This document shows, in pieces, positions 49,020-59,202 of a DNA stretch of 64,000 nucleotides; the first letter of the stretch is position 1; every line of letters starts with the position of its first letter. This DNA is from Streptococcus australis (GTDB lineage: Bacteria; Bacillota; Bacilli; Lactobacillales; Streptococcaceae): NCBI RefSeq assembly GCF_003943615.1, contig NZ_RJPZ01000002.1:286487-350486 (forward strand), in the 5' to 3' direction. Position numbers and translations under genes: made by a program. The notes beneath the pieces are model-generated. The model had not been told where the DNA came from. It did not search any database and saw only the letters and a list, made by a program, of their open reading frames with translations.

Positions 49020-49708
49020 TATTTGTCTCCTTTCAAGCGAACACCCAAGCCCCAGACGGTTTCAATGTAATCCTCATTAGGATCGAGTTGGGCAATTTTC
49101 TTTCGGAGATTGCTCAATTGGGCATTGAGCGTATTGTCTCCAGGCAGATAGACTTCTTCCCAGACTGCCTCATACAATTCTTCTTTGGTGAAAATCTTCT
49201 TTGGATGCGCCAATAAAGTTTCAAAAATTTGAAATTCCTTTTTACCTAAGCGAAGCGTTTTTTCTCCAGACTCCAGTTCAAAGCTTTCTGGGTTCAGAAC
49301 CAGATTTTTAAAAGTCAGCTTTTTCGATGATGGAGCTTCCTGTGCCGGAGTGAGGTTACTTCTCAGTTGCACCGTCACCCGAGCCGCCACCTCATCCAGA
49401 TTAAAGGGCTTGACGATATAATCATTGGCACCTGCAAGGAGATACTGGCTAATGAGGTGTTTATCACCAAGAGCTGTCATCATGATGACCGGTACCTGAC
49501 TCTGCAAACGGATTTCCTCAAGGACCTGATCCCCATTTTTCCCAGGGAGCATGATATCGAGAAGGACCAAATCAATGCTTTCTTGCTGGAAGAGTCGCAG
49601 CCCTTCTGTACCTGAAAAAGCCTGAAGCACCTCATGGTCTTCGCTTAAGAGACTATACAAAATTTCTTGGATATCATTATTATCTTCAATTAATAAGATG
49701 CGTGCCAC
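49019..49708 (-). CDS. Response regulator, OmpR family
   Basis: A 229-residue regulator. The receiver domain has the acidic pair Glu8/Asp9, phospho-acceptor Asp51 in LVLLDIMLPGKNG, Thr in IMMTALGD and Lys in DYIVKPF. The C-terminal winged helix (FQIFETLLAHPKKIFTKEEL ... LRKKIAQLD) binds DNA. The GTG at 49708 is chosen, since AGAGGAG lies eight bases before it and it gives the usual MARILLIEDN start; an in-frame GTG three codons earlier is too close to the ribosome site. Confidence 0.9.
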   Translation of the reverse strand: MARILLIEDNNDIQEILYSLLSEDHEVLQAFSGTEGLRLFQQESIDLVLLDIMLPGKNGDQVLEEIRLQSQVPVIMMTALGDKHLISQYLLAGANDYIVKPFNLDEVAARVTVQLRSNLTPAQEAPSSKKLTFKNLVLNPESFELESGEKTLRLGKKEFQIFETLLAHPKKIFTKEELYEAVWEEVYLPGDNTLNAQLSNLRKKIAQLDPNEDYIETVWGLGVRLKGDK

Positions 49709-49850
49709 TTGCCTCACTCCTCTTTTCTATGCTTACGAAATCATTTCTATTCCCCTAGCCTATCAAATAAAGGGACCTTCGTCAATGAAAATCTGATAAA
49801 ATCCTATAGTCCCCAGGTAGAGCTGCATGGTAGGTCATCACAAGATGAAC

Positions 49851-49880
49851 TTGACTATCCTTTCTTTCAAAGGGTATAAT
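49851..49880 (+). promoter_or_regulatory. Promoter of the small anchored protein gene
   Basis: TTGACT (49851-49856), an 18-base spacer and TATAAT (49875-49880), ahead of GGGAGAA and the ATG at 49912. Confidence 0.75.
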
Positions 49881-49911
49881 AGGACCAATGACACAATAGG
49901 GAGAATCATCT

Positions 49912-50445
49912 ATGAAAAAAAATGCCAAAACTCAAATCAGCCTTGTATCCATTCTCGTCATCCTGGGCGTTGGTGCAAGAATGATGCGAGTCATCCATCG
50001 CCAGCAAATCAGGGAGCAAAATAGACAAACCGTCCAAACGACTAAAAAGGTTGCAGAGTTTCAGAAAACACTAGACGAGGAAGAAACCAAGAAACGGAAC
50101 GAAACCTTCAACAAGATTTTTAATGATTCCCTAATTCAGAAAAATTTTGAAAATTGGCAAAAAGTCGATGAACTTCATGGTTTGGGACAAAGAACTGGGC
50201 AATTTTATATCTATAACTTTGAAAAAAAAGAAGAGATACTCTTAGAGAATACAGATCAAGCGTTTGTTCTACCCATTCGGGACAAGAGTGATAACGTCAC
50301 ATTTCAGGCTATCTTTGCCCACAAGGACGGTCAGTGGCACATCATGAAACCAGACGGAAGTTCACAGTTGCAACTAGGAGAAGCCAACATTTCCGCTGAA
50401 TCTAAGTTTGTCATCGAAAACAATGTCTTAGACTACGACCAGTAA
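49912..50445 (+). CDS. Membrane-anchored protein of unknown function
   Basis: A 177-residue protein I do not recognise. A basic start (MKKNAKTQ) and hydrophobic stretch (about 9-22) make a signal anchor. Residues about 28-70 are very rich in Lys, Glu, Gln and Arg and should form a coiled coil. The remaining 100 residues look beta-rich (GQFYIYNFEKKEEILLEN, NVTFQAIFAHKDGQWHI). No lipobox or cell-wall sorting signal is seen. It has its own promoter and terminator, next to the two-component system, but a link to that system is unproven. Confidence 0.72.
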   Translation: MKKNAKTQISLVSILVILGVGARMMRVIHRQQIREQNRQTVQTTKKVAEFQKTLDEEETKKRNETFNKIFNDSLIQKNFENWQKVDELHGLGQRTGQFYIYNFEKKEEILLENTDQAFVLPIRDKSDNVTFQAIFAHKDGQWHIMKPDGSSQLQLGEANISAESKFVIENNVLDYDQ

Positions 50446-50474
50446 ATCAATAAGGACTTGCCTTAATGACATAC

Positions 50475-50519
50475 AAAAAGCTTAGGACCCCAGCTTGCAG
50501 TTGGGATTCTAAGCTTTTT
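50475..50519. terminator. Terminator between the anchored protein gene and bglA
   Basis: AAAAAGCTTAG/CTAAGCTTTTT with a nested CCCA/TGGG stem; symmetric enough to serve the convergent genes. Confidence 0.85.
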
Positions 50520-50571
50520 AGTTTGCTGTCAGAGAGTCATCCAGAAGTTGGCGAAGCTCTACAGGAGACGT

Positions 50572-52026
<1,455 letters not shown>

Positions 52027-52126
52027 TCATCCTTAAATCTATTATATCCCTGTCTAATCCGAAAGTCTTACAGCATCCTAGGAAAAACTGATACTATTCT
52101 AAGATTGTTTCTATTCAAGCGCAACA

Positions 52127-52153
52127 TAAAAAGACCGGATGACTCCGATCTTT
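52127..52153 (-). terminator. Terminator after the VOC gene (repeat copy 1)
   Basis: AAAAAGACCGGATGACTCCGATCTTT forms a hairpin (AAAGA-CGG / CCG-TCTTT arms). Read leftward it ends the VOC transcript. It is almost identical to the hairpin at 52582-52611 after spxB. Confidence 0.75.
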
Positions 52154-52219
52154 CAATAGTTCATATTTTCACATTCTGTTTTAAGAATAATTAAGGTTGA
52201 CTTCAAATGACTAAACGTC

Positions 52220-52567
52220 CTATTTCATACGATAAAAATCAATGACTAGACCAGCAGGGCCTTTAACTAGCAAAGATTCTGTTCCCCAATCAGTTGCAGC
52301 TGGGCCATGTAATATTTCAGCGCCAAGCTCTTTCAACCGTTTGTAGTTCTGGTCTACATCCTCAACCTCAATGTGAAGAATGATTCCTGACTGAAAATCT
52401 TCCAAAGGAATCAGGTGATTTTGTGATAACATGAGACAATGACTGCCAATTGTAAACTGAGCAAAACCATCATCAACATAATCAGCCTTTTTATCCAAAA
52501 GACGCTCCAAGTCAGAACAGACTTGGGGAGCATTTGAAACGATAATATCTAATTGATTTAAATTCAT
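52220..52567 (-). CDS. VOC-family (glyoxalase/dioxygenase-like) protein
   Basis: A 115-residue single-module vicinal-oxygen-chelate protein. The beta-alpha-beta-beta-beta pattern is seen twice: NQLDIIVSNAPQVCSDLERLL and later ILHIEVEDVDQNYKRLKELG, ending in LLVKGPAGLVIDFYR. Possible metal ligands are the His of ILHIEVED and the acidic residue of VIDFY. Function unknown; members include glyoxalases, dioxygenases and antibiotic-binding proteins. GGAGG lies seven bases before the ATG and only a few bases after the spxB terminator, so it is probably expressed by read-through. Confidence 0.82.
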   Translation of the reverse strand: MNLNQLDIIVSNAPQVCSDLERLLDKKADYVDDGFAQFTIGSHCLMLSQNHLIPLEDFQSGIILHIEVEDVDQNYKRLKELGAEILHGPAATDWGTESLLVKGPAGLVIDFYRMK

Positions 52568-52581
52568 TTGTTATCCTCCAG

Positions 52582-52611
52582 AAAAAGACCGGATGGCTCC
52601 GATCTTTTTAA
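52582..52611 (-). terminator. Terminator after spxB (repeat copy 2)
   Basis: Hairpin AAAAAGACCGGATGGCTCCGATCTTTTT. On the minus strand it is followed by TTTTTC and then at once by the ribosome site of the VOC gene. It differs from copy 1 by one base in the loop. Confidence 0.8.
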
Positions 52612-52654
52612 GTTCCACTCTGTGAAAATCAAAGAATAAATTCGACGAGAGGAA

Positions 52655-54430
52655 TTATTTGATTGCGCGTGATTGCAACCCTTCTTCTTCCAAGAAGAGA
52701 CGGAATGGTACGAGTTCTTCTGCTTCGTATTTTTCCTTGAAGGCTTTGATCGCCTCTTCTGAATGAAGTTTTGGATCCAACTCAAGTACTTCTACTGGAA
52801 GTGGACGGTGTTGTGTGATGCGAGCATCGATCACAACAGTTTTACCTTCTTTGTTGAGTTTAACAGCTTCAGCGACAACTGCATCGATATCTTCGATACG
52901 GTTAACGGTAAATCCAACTGCACCTTGTGCTTCAGCAATTTTCGCGTAGTCAGCATTTGTAAAGTCTACACCAAACAAGTGTTTGTTTGTATCTTCGTAT
53001 TTGTTCTTGATGAAGGCATACTCATCGTTTGTGAAGACAACGTTGATAACTGGAAGGTTGTATTGAACGTTTGTGATCACGTCTGGGTACACCATGTTGA
53101 AGGCTCCGTCACCCATGATATTCCATACTTGGCGGTCTGGATTGTCTTTCTTAGCAGCGATACCACCAGGGATTGCGATACCCATTGTTGCAAAGAGTGG
53201 AGATGTACGCCACATATTCTTAGGTGTCATGTGAAGGTGACGAGTAGATGTTTGAGTTGAGTTACCGACGTCGATTGAGTAGATCGCATCTTCATCAGCG
53301 TATTTGTTGATGGCATTGTAGACTTGGTACAATTGCAATTCACCCTCAGTTTTACCTTCGAGCTTGTTCATGTAATCACGCCAGTTTTGGTTGTTCTTCA
53401 CGTTTGCACGCCACCATGGAGTAGACTCAACTGGGTTTACTTTGTCAAGGATCGCTTTCGCTGCTTGACCTGCGTCACCAAGGATAGATGCGTCAAGGGC
53501 ATGACGTTTACCAAGTTTGTAAGGGTCGATGTCTACTTGGATGAATTTTTCAGTGTTTTTGAAGGCTTCGTAAACTTCAGCAAATGGGAAGTTTGAACCA
53601 AGGAAAAGAACTGTGTCTGCTTCAAAGACCACTTCGTTGGCTGGTTTCCAACCAACACGGTAAGCAGAACCAGTTAAACCTTCGTAGTTCCATTCGAAAG
53701 CTTCGAAGTTTTTACCAGTTGTGATGATTGGTGCTTTGATTTTACGTGACAATTCAGTAATCACTTCACCAGCTTTTACACCACCGTAACCAGCGTAGAT
53801 AACTGGACGTTCAGCATTGTTCAAGATTTCAACAGCTTTATCAATTTCAACTTCGTTCAAAGCAGGAGCGATAAATGAACGCTCGTATGAACCTGAACCG
53901 TAGTATGAGTTTTCGTCGATTTCTTGGAAACCAAAGTTTACTGGAATTTCAACAACGGCTGGACCTTTTTTAGAAACAGCAGCACGGCAAGCTTCGTCAA
54001 TAACTTTTGGCAATTGCTCTGCGTAAGCGACACGTTTGTTGTAAACAGCGATACCGTTGTACATTGGGTTTTGGTTAAGCTCTTGGAAGGCATCCATGTT
54101 GAGCTCGTTGTTTGGACGTGATCCAAGGATCGCGAGGAATGGAGTGTTATCCATAGCTGCATCGTAAACACCGTTGATCAAGTGAGTGGCACCAGGTCCA
54201 CCTGAACCAACTGCAACACCGATAGAACCACCAAATTTAGCTTGCATAACCGCTGCAAGAGCACCTGTTTCTTCGTGGCGAACTTGCAAGAAACGGATAT
54301 CTTTGTCTTCAGCCAAAGCGTCCATCAATGAGCTGAGTGTTCCTGATGGGATACCGTAGATAGTGTCTACGCCCCATGTTTTCAATACGTTGAGCATTGC
54401 TGCAGAAGCAGTAATTTTCCCTTGAGTCAT
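52655..54430 (-). CDS. spxB: Pyruvate oxidase
   Basis: A 591-residue ThDP/FAD enzyme: pyruvate + phosphate + O2 gives acetyl-phosphate, CO2 and H2O2. It is the main source of hydrogen peroxide in oral streptococci. The pyrimidine-binding domain holds [10 protein letters not shown] with the catalytic Glu; the FAD domain is central; the C-terminal ThDP motif is [14 protein letters not shown]. Length and sequence match streptococcal SpxB. A CcpA site lies just downstream of its -10. It is followed by a terminator and then the VOC gene. Confidence 0.97.
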   Translation of the reverse strand: MTQGKITASAAMLNVLKTWGVDTIYGIPSGTLSSLMDALAEDKDIRFLQVRHEETGALAAVMQAKFGGSIGVAVGSGGPGATHLINGVYDAAMDNTPFLAILGSRPNNELNMDAFQELNQNPMYNGIAVYNKRVAYAEQLPKVIDEACRAAVSKKGPAVVEIPVNFGFQEIDENSYYGSGSYERSFIAPALNEVEIDKAVEILNNAERPVIYAGYGGVKAGEVITELSRKIKAPIITTGKNFEAFEWNYEGLTGSAYRVGWKPANEVVFEADTVLFLGSNFPFAEVYEAFKNTEKFIQVDIDPYKLGKRHALDASILGDAGQAAKAILDKVNPVESTPWWRANVKNNQNWRDYMNKLEGKTEGELQLYQVYNAINKYADEDAIYSIDVGNSTQTSTRHLHMTPKNMWRTSPLFATMGIAIPGGIAAKKDNPDRQVWNIMGDGAFNMVYPDVITNVQYNLPVINVVFTNDEYAFIKNKYEDTNKHLFGVDFTNADYAKIAEAQGAVGFTVNRIEDIDAVVAEAVKLNKEGKTVVIDARITQHRPLPVEVLELDPKLHSEEAIKAFKEKYEAEELVPFRLFLEEEGLQSRAIK

Positions 54431-54487
54431 TAAAACTCTCCTTCAATAAAAATAATTGTCAGCCTTTGAACTGAATTCGACAAAGAG

Positions 54488-54516
54488 TGAAAACGTTTCA
54501 AACAACTTTACTATAT
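54488..54516 (-). promoter_or_regulatory. spxB -10 region and cre (CcpA) site
   Basis: TGAAAACGTTTCA (54488-54500) is a perfect catabolite-responsive element. On the minus strand the TATAGT box (54511-54516), with an upstream TG, puts the transcription start just before the cre, so CcpA binding there should repress. Control of spxB by CcpA is known in several oral streptococci. Confidence 0.75.
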
Positions 54517-54614
54517 CAATTTATCACGTTTTATTGCCCTTGTATAAGAATATGCTCACTGAACACCTGGAACTATTACATAACACAACAGCGAAATCTG
54601 TTCTGTTTCTGCAA

Positions 54615-54678
54615 ACTATTTTATAACAGAAGGGATAAACCGCACAACAACAAGGTTTCTAGCTGTTATAAAATTAGT
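54615..54678. repeat. Inverted repeat upstream of spxB
   Basis: The 332-bp gap between spxB and the GDSL gene also holds ACTATTTTATAACAG (54615-54629) and its inverse CTGTTATAAAATTAGT (54663-54678). They match over 15 bases with one bulge and are 33 bases apart. No T run follows on either strand. It lies about 100 bases upstream of the spxB promoter; it could be a distal regulatory site or a remnant element. Confidence 0.5.
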
Positions 54679-54724
54679 ACAAAATGGAGCATATTCCCAA
54701 ACTGTTCCACAGAAGGTATCAAAA

Positions 54725-54759
54725 AATCCTAGCAGAAAATAGATTTTCCCTGCTAGGAT
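54725..54759 (-). terminator. Terminator after the GDSL hydrolase gene
   Basis: ATCCTAGCAG/CTGCTAGGAT perfect stem followed by TTTTTT on the minus strand, three bases after the gene. Confidence 0.85.
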
Positions 54760-54762
54760 GGG

Positions 54763-55395
54763 TTATAGTTCGTTTTGAATAGCCTTACTCAAGACCCTGT
54801 ATCCTTCAATTGTTAAATGAAGACCATCTGTTGTATAAGCCGGTTTGAGCTGACCATCTTCACCGATCAAGCTCTCAAAAACATTGATAAATTCGACATT
54901 CATCATTCCTTGAGCCAGCTCATGATAAGCCTGATTCAAGGTCTGAATCTTTTGATTGGTCCGGATATAGACTGTCCCCTTGTAGTTTTCTCCCTCATTC
55001 ACAGGGAGAACCGAAACAAGTTTGATTTGCGCCAAGGGCAAGAGTCGCACCATCTCCTGTAGGATTATGGACATGTTATCAATGGTTTCTGACAGGGGCA
55101 TTTCCTTGCCAATGTCATTGGTTCCGATTAGTAAGAAAATCTTATCCACTGCTTGACCAAAAATATGGGCATCTAGATTCTCTCTTAAGAGGTCTGTCTT
55201 GTAGCCTCTGATTCCCCGATTCACCATATACTGATCCGTCAAAAGCAACTCTTGCAGAGGATAGTATTCGATGATAGAGTCTCCTATAAAAAGAATATCG
55301 GGTTCCTTCAAAGGATTTTGATTCAGCTCTCGGTAGTTCTGTTGTATTTTTGCCTGTTCTTTCAAGAGCCAGGTCTCCAATAATTGTACAGCCAT
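54763..55395 (-). CDS. SGNH/GDSL-type esterase
   Basis: A 210-residue SGNH hydrolase. Block I is ILFIGDSIIEY (nucleophile Ser), block II has NRGIRG, block III is LIGTNDIG with the Gly and Asn oxyanion residues, and block V is TTDGLHLTIEGY with Asp and His. No signal peptide, so it acts in the cytoplasm. Members are often annotated as lysophospholipase or PAF-acetylhydrolase-like; the real substrate is unknown. It lies 52 bases after the HAD phosphatase gene in the same direction. Confidence 0.87.
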   Translation of the reverse strand: MAVQLLETWLLKEQAKIQQNYRELNQNPLKEPDILFIGDSIIEYYPLQELLLTDQYMVNRGIRGYKTDLLRENLDAHIFGQAVDKIFLLIGTNDIGKEMPLSETIDNMSIILQEMVRLLPLAQIKLVSVLPVNEGENYKGTVYIRTNQKIQTLNQAYHELAQGMMNVEFINVFESLIGEDGQLKPAYTTDGLHLTIEGYRVLSKAIQNEL

Positions 55396-55447
55396 AAAGA
55401 CTCCTTTCGATTCGTATGGTAGAAACTATGTGCGGTAGATTACTCGC

Positions 55448-56281
55448 CTAGTCGAAACTTAGTCTTCCGTCCAAATAGGCTTCAATCATTTCATAAACCC
55501 CACCTTCTTGGTGAGATGGCGCTGTATAACGGGCTGCTTGTCGAGCATGGACGTCCGCATTTTCCATCGCATAGGAATAGGTCGCTAACTCCAGCATTTC
55601 CACATCGTTTTGGCTATCGCCAAATGCTATTAAATGCCCACCATCAACGCCCCAGTGTTCTTCCAAGAATTGAATAGCTGTAGCCTTATTGACCTCCGGT
55701 TGCAGAATATCGATGGCTCCATAACCACTAGCTGCCGGAAGCAGGCGCTCCCCAAACTCTTCGCGCAACTCTTGCACAAAGACTTCGACTTTTTCAGTGT
55801 CAGTGACGACACTTATCTTCAGAACCTGCTCACCATGCTCTTGGACCAAATCATCCACAAAGCGCATCCGTCTGTAAAAAGCTGTAGCTAACTCAGGCGT
55901 CATCAATTGCTCTAAAAGAGGAAACTCTGTTCCTTTCTTGGCATAGGCTCCAGATAGGCTACTGACGACCAGATGAAGTTCTTCTTCTCGACCTTCTAGA
56001 TAACGCAAGACCTCCTGCACCAGCTCTTCAGGCCAGCTACACTCTCGGATGAGCTTTCCCTTCTCTAATATCCGTGCACCATTGGCTAGAACCAAGGTGA
56101 CACGATCTTTCAGCTCTCCCAAGACATGAGCCATACGGCTATAGCCATTCCCCGTCGCAATAACAAAGGGAATCCCTCTTTGGTCTAGCTGATCCAAGAT
56201 GCGGCTCAGACGCTCACGGTCAACCTCTCCTTGCGCATCCATCAGAGTACCGTCCATGTCTGTCGCAATCATTTGTATCAT
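55448..56281 (-). CDS. Cof-type HAD phosphatase
   Basis: A 277-residue HAD-superfamily type IIB hydrolase. Motif I is IATDMDGTLMD (nucleophile Asp), motif II is the Ser/Thr of IPFVIATGNGYS, motif III is the Lys of EVNKATAI and motif IV is IAFGDSQNDVEML. These enzymes dephosphorylate sugar phosphates or flavin precursors with low specificity. The ATG at 56281 has GAGGTGG five bases upstream. Transcribed divergently from the AraC-type regulator. Confidence 0.9.
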   Translation of the reverse strand: MIQMIATDMDGTLMDAQGEVDRERLSRILDQLDQRGIPFVIATGNGYSRMAHVLGELKDRVTLVLANGARILEKGKLIRECSWPEELVQEVLRYLEGREEELHLVVSSLSGAYAKKGTEFPLLEQLMTPELATAFYRRMRFVDDLVQEHGEQVLKISVVTDTEKVEVFVQELREEFGERLLPAASGYGAIDILQPEVNKATAIQFLEEHWGVDGGHLIAFGDSQNDVEMLELATYSYAMENADVHARQAARYTAPSHQEGGVYEMIEAYLDGRLSFD

Positions 56282-56530
56282 ACCAGCCACCTCTTTCTAT
56301 CTTGTCCCTATTATACACCATTTCCTAGTCATTTTGGGCCTTCTTTGCCACAAACGCTCCCTTCTCCCCATCCTTAAAATTTTAGAAATTCCACCGAATC
56401 CTCTTTAATTTTCGGTCCAATTTTATTATAATATAGATAATAGATTTTCCCTGTATGAAGTAACTAGCAGACCCTCTCTCACACCTAGCCAAAGCGTCTG
56501 CTACTCCCGAAAAAGATCTAAGAGGTAGGC

Positions 56531-57406
56531 ATGAACACAAAGACCTTATACCGCCAAACATCCTTTACCAATAGCGATTTCCCTTTTTCAATCAAACAGA
56601 TTCGCACCCAAAATGGCCAACCGGATATTTTATTTCATTGGCACACTGATATTGAGATTATTTATGTCAACGAAGGGACTGCTCAATTCCATATCGACTA
56701 TGAATATTTTCATAGTCAACCAGGCGATATTATTTTGATCCGCCCTAATGCCCTTCACTCCATTCATCCCATCCAGAGTTCTTCCCATACCATGGATGTC
56801 CTCCATTTTAATCTGGACCTGATTGGGATTACTCATAAAAATATTGCCACTCTAAAATATTTACAACCCCTCTACAATGGTGATTTTGAATTTGTCCGAC
56901 GGATTCAAGTCCAATCACCCGGTTACGAAGAAATCAAACAGAGCCTCTTAGCCTGTATGGCAAATGGAAGAGAACAAGGTCCCTTCTATGAACTCCGACT
57001 CAAATCCCAGCTCAATGAACTCCTCTATCTCCTCTTCTCCCACCACTATATTGTCGAGAAGAAGTTTTCAACGGATGCTTATCGAAGAGAAGAAAAAATC
57101 CGTTTGGTCCTCGATCATATTTCGAACCATTACCAAGAGGAGCTCATGATTGAGCAATTAGCAGACTTGTGCCACTTTAGTCCGACCCACTTTATGAATT
57201 TCTTTAAGAAACAATTAGGGATCTCTTGTATGGAGTACATCATTCAATATCGTCTGAAAAAAGCTGCCCATCTCCTCCAGCATTCTGATCTGGCAATTAT
57301 TGATATCGCTAGCCAATCTGGCTTCAACAACCTCTCAAACTTTAATCGCCAATTCAAGAAATACTATCAGATCACTCCAAGTCAATACCGAAAAGCTTGT
57401 CTTTAA
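56531..57406 (+). CDS. AraC-family transcriptional regulator
   Basis: A 291-residue regulator with an N-terminal cupin (about 25-110; HWHTDIEIIYVNEGTAQF and GDIILIRPNALHSI) and a C-terminal double helix-turn-helix (about 190-290; MIEQLADLCHFSPTHFMNFF and IIDIASQSGFNNLSNFNRQFKKYYQITPSQYR, seen in pieces). Such proteins usually activate carbohydrate genes. No sugar locus is next to it on this strand, so the target is unknown. TATAAT at 56427-56432 is a likely -10, leaving a leader of about 95 nt; GAGG precedes the ATG. Confidence 0.88.
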   Translation: MNTKTLYRQTSFTNSDFPFSIKQIRTQNGQPDILFHWHTDIEIIYVNEGTAQFHIDYEYFHSQPGDIILIRPNALHSIHPIQSSSHTMDVLHFNLDLIGITHKNIATLKYLQPLYNGDFEFVRRIQVQSPGYEEIKQSLLACMANGREQGPFYELRLKSQLNELLYLLFSHHYIVEKKFSTDAYRREEKIRLVLDHISNHYQEELMIEQLADLCHFSPTHFMNFFKKQLGISCMEYIIQYRLKKAAHLLQHSDLAIIDIASQSGFNNLSNFNRQFKKYYQITPSQYRKACL

Positions 57407-57423
57407 TCAATGGATCAAATAAT

Positions 57424-57472
57424 AAAAGCCCCCTGAACACAATTGAAACTTATGTTCCAGGGGCTTTTAGTT
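57424..57472. terminator. Terminator after the AraC-type gene
   Basis: AAAAGCCCCCTGAACA/TGTTCCAGGGGCTTTT, one mismatch, followed by a T run on the plus strand. It separates the regulator from the convergent MutS-like gene. Confidence 0.85.
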
Positions 57473-57516
57473 TTTTACCAGTAGAAATATCAGATAAAAC
57501 GAAGCAACTTACATCT

Positions 57517-59184
57517 TTAGCTCTCAATCATGCTATGTAAAGACCATTTCCCTGTTTCTTCATATTGCCTTATTAATTCTTGAGAAGTTTGAGTGATTTC
57601 TGAAGGAAAATGGAGGCTTTTTAATGTATTGACCGCATTCTTCGTTACTGCCGCCCCCTGCTTTATCTGATAATCAAAGACAATTTCCCCGTCAACATAA
57701 CGACTATCAAAATGATAATTATCATTGACTGCACCAGACGCCGCGACTAACTCAATATCATGACTCGAAATCATATACAAGCAATCGTGTCTAGATAGCC
57801 AGCGGACAATCCCCAAGCCAGATCCAATTCGCTCAATGGTATTGGTTCCCTTAAAGAGTTCATCAATAAAGAAATAATGAAAACCAGACTTTTCCAGACT
57901 CTCAATCATTCGGAGAATCGTTTTGCTCTCTGTAATAAAATAACTATCTCCAACCTCGATATCATCACTGACATCCATAGAGGTCATGACATGTCCATAA
58001 GAAAGCTCCAAACTTTCACCATAGGCGAAGCCCAAGCCCTGAGCTAGAATACAGTTAATAGCTACCATTTTCAGATAAGTAGATTTCCCTGAGGCATTAT
58101 CTCCACTAATCACCATATTTTTTTCAAAACGAACATCGTTAGCAACCGGATCCGTTAGTAAAGGATGGTAGACTCCCTTACCTTTAATCCCGACTTCTTG
58201 TTTAAAGCTGGGATGACAGACCAAATCAACATCACGCTTATGGCGTAGAAGGCTGATGGCTACTTCCAATTCTCCCAAAAGATTGATCGCTTCCTGAGCT
58301 TCTTTCTGATGAATCCTCACTTGCTGATAGATATAAACTTGAGCAATCTGCGGAATTAAGAAAAGAAAATTAAGGTAAATCAGAATAATTTCCATATCTG
58401 AGCTTCCTGTTGGACTTTGTAAGATTCCGGAAATAACTTTCGTCTTCTTAAATGGTTGGACAGCCTGTTTGAGGGCTTCTTGTTTTGGAATCGCTAAATG
58501 GCTAAGCTTTTCCGCTGAAGCAAAGATACGAACCAAGTAACTAACTCGATCCAAGCGCATTTTATTCGACCAATTCCGAATGCTCGAAAAAATGATATTG
58601 AAGGTCGCACTCGCCACCAAGACCATCATCGCTTGAATTTTAAAAAATGGAAGGAAGAAAAGAGAGAAGACCGGCAAACAGGCTAAGAAAATATAGAGAG
58701 AAAGATAGATCTTCGAATCCTGTTTCCCTGGATTAGCCACAATACTTCTAGCCATATTGTGGTTCTTTTTTCCTAATTGGTTCATGACAACTTGAACCTT
58801 GAGACGAAGATCAGGGTGATGGTCAAAAAAATCCTCTAACTCCTGCAAGGATGCTTCTGGTTGAAATTTAATCAAACGCATCTTCTGATACAAGGCCTCA
58901 GCCCCTATACTAGACTGTGTATAATTCAACTGATCAAAGACTCTATAGAGGTCCAAATCATGCCAAGTCTGACCGTCTACTTGGCTATCTGTCGGTTGGA
59001 GTGCAGAAGCCAAGAGCATTGTTTCCGCTAAACTTTCTTCACTATCTTTTTTTATGAAAAAAGGTTTACCCTCCCAAGCCTTGGCTAATTTTTTTCTCAG
59101 AAGAATCGTTGATAGCTGATTTGTTAGAGTCATAACGATGATCAGTCCAACAAATCCAATTGGTAACCATCCAAGTTTGTCCAT
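57517..59184 (-). CDS. Membrane-anchored MutS-family ATPase
   Basis: A 555-residue protein with the MutS ATPase domain (about 345-545) but none of the mismatch-binding domains. Walker A is ISGDNASGKSTYL, Walker B FFIDELFKGTN and the following block is MISSHDIELV. Upstream are an N-terminal membrane helix (about 5-23), a helix pair (about 163-200) and another hydrophobic stretch (about 268-290), joined by helical lever-like segments. It is therefore a MutS-like motor at the membrane, not a classical repair protein. Function unknown. It starts 18 bases after the CapA-type gene. Confidence 0.83.
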   Translation of the reverse strand: MDKLGWLPIGFVGLIIVMTLTNQLSTILLRKKLAKAWEGKPFFIKKDSEESLAETMLLASALQPTDSQVDGQTWHDLDLYRVFDQLNYTQSSIGAEALYQKMRLIKFQPEASLQELEDFFDHHPDLRLKVQVVMNQLGKKNHNMARSIVANPGKQDSKIYLSLYIFLACLPVFSLFFLPFFKIQAMMVLVASATFNIIFSSIRNWSNKMRLDRVSYLVRIFASAEKLSHLAIPKQEALKQAVQPFKKTKVISGILQSPTGSSDMEIILIYLNFLFLIPQIAQVYIYQQVRIHQKEAQEAINLLGELEVAISLLRHKRDVDLVCHPSFKQEVGIKGKGVYHPLLTDPVANDVRFEKNMVISGDNASGKSTYLKMVAINCILAQGLGFAYGESLELSYGHVMTSMDVSDDIEVGDSYFITESKTILRMIESLEKSGFHYFFIDELFKGTNTIERIGSGLGIVRWLSRHDCLYMISSHDIELVAASGAVNDNYHFDSRYVDGEIVFDYQIKQGAAVTKNAVNTLKSLHFPSEITQTSQELIRQYEETGKWSLHSMIES

Positions 59185-59202
59185 TCCTTCATTCGCCCCT
59201 TC

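Noticed and set aside
52029..52219. A gene or RNA in the gap between bglA and the VOC gene
   Set aside because: Only the bglA promoter region and the copied terminator hairpin are visible.
52564..52785. A 73-residue leftward frame across the spxB end and its terminator
   Set aside because: It is an out-of-frame reading of spxB that runs through the terminator hairpin; low-complexity Lys/Ser content.
54487..54732. An 81-residue rightward frame between spxB and the GDSL gene
   Set aside because: It covers the cre site, the spxB promoter and the inverted repeat; no Shine-Dalgarno sequence and no protein-like pattern.
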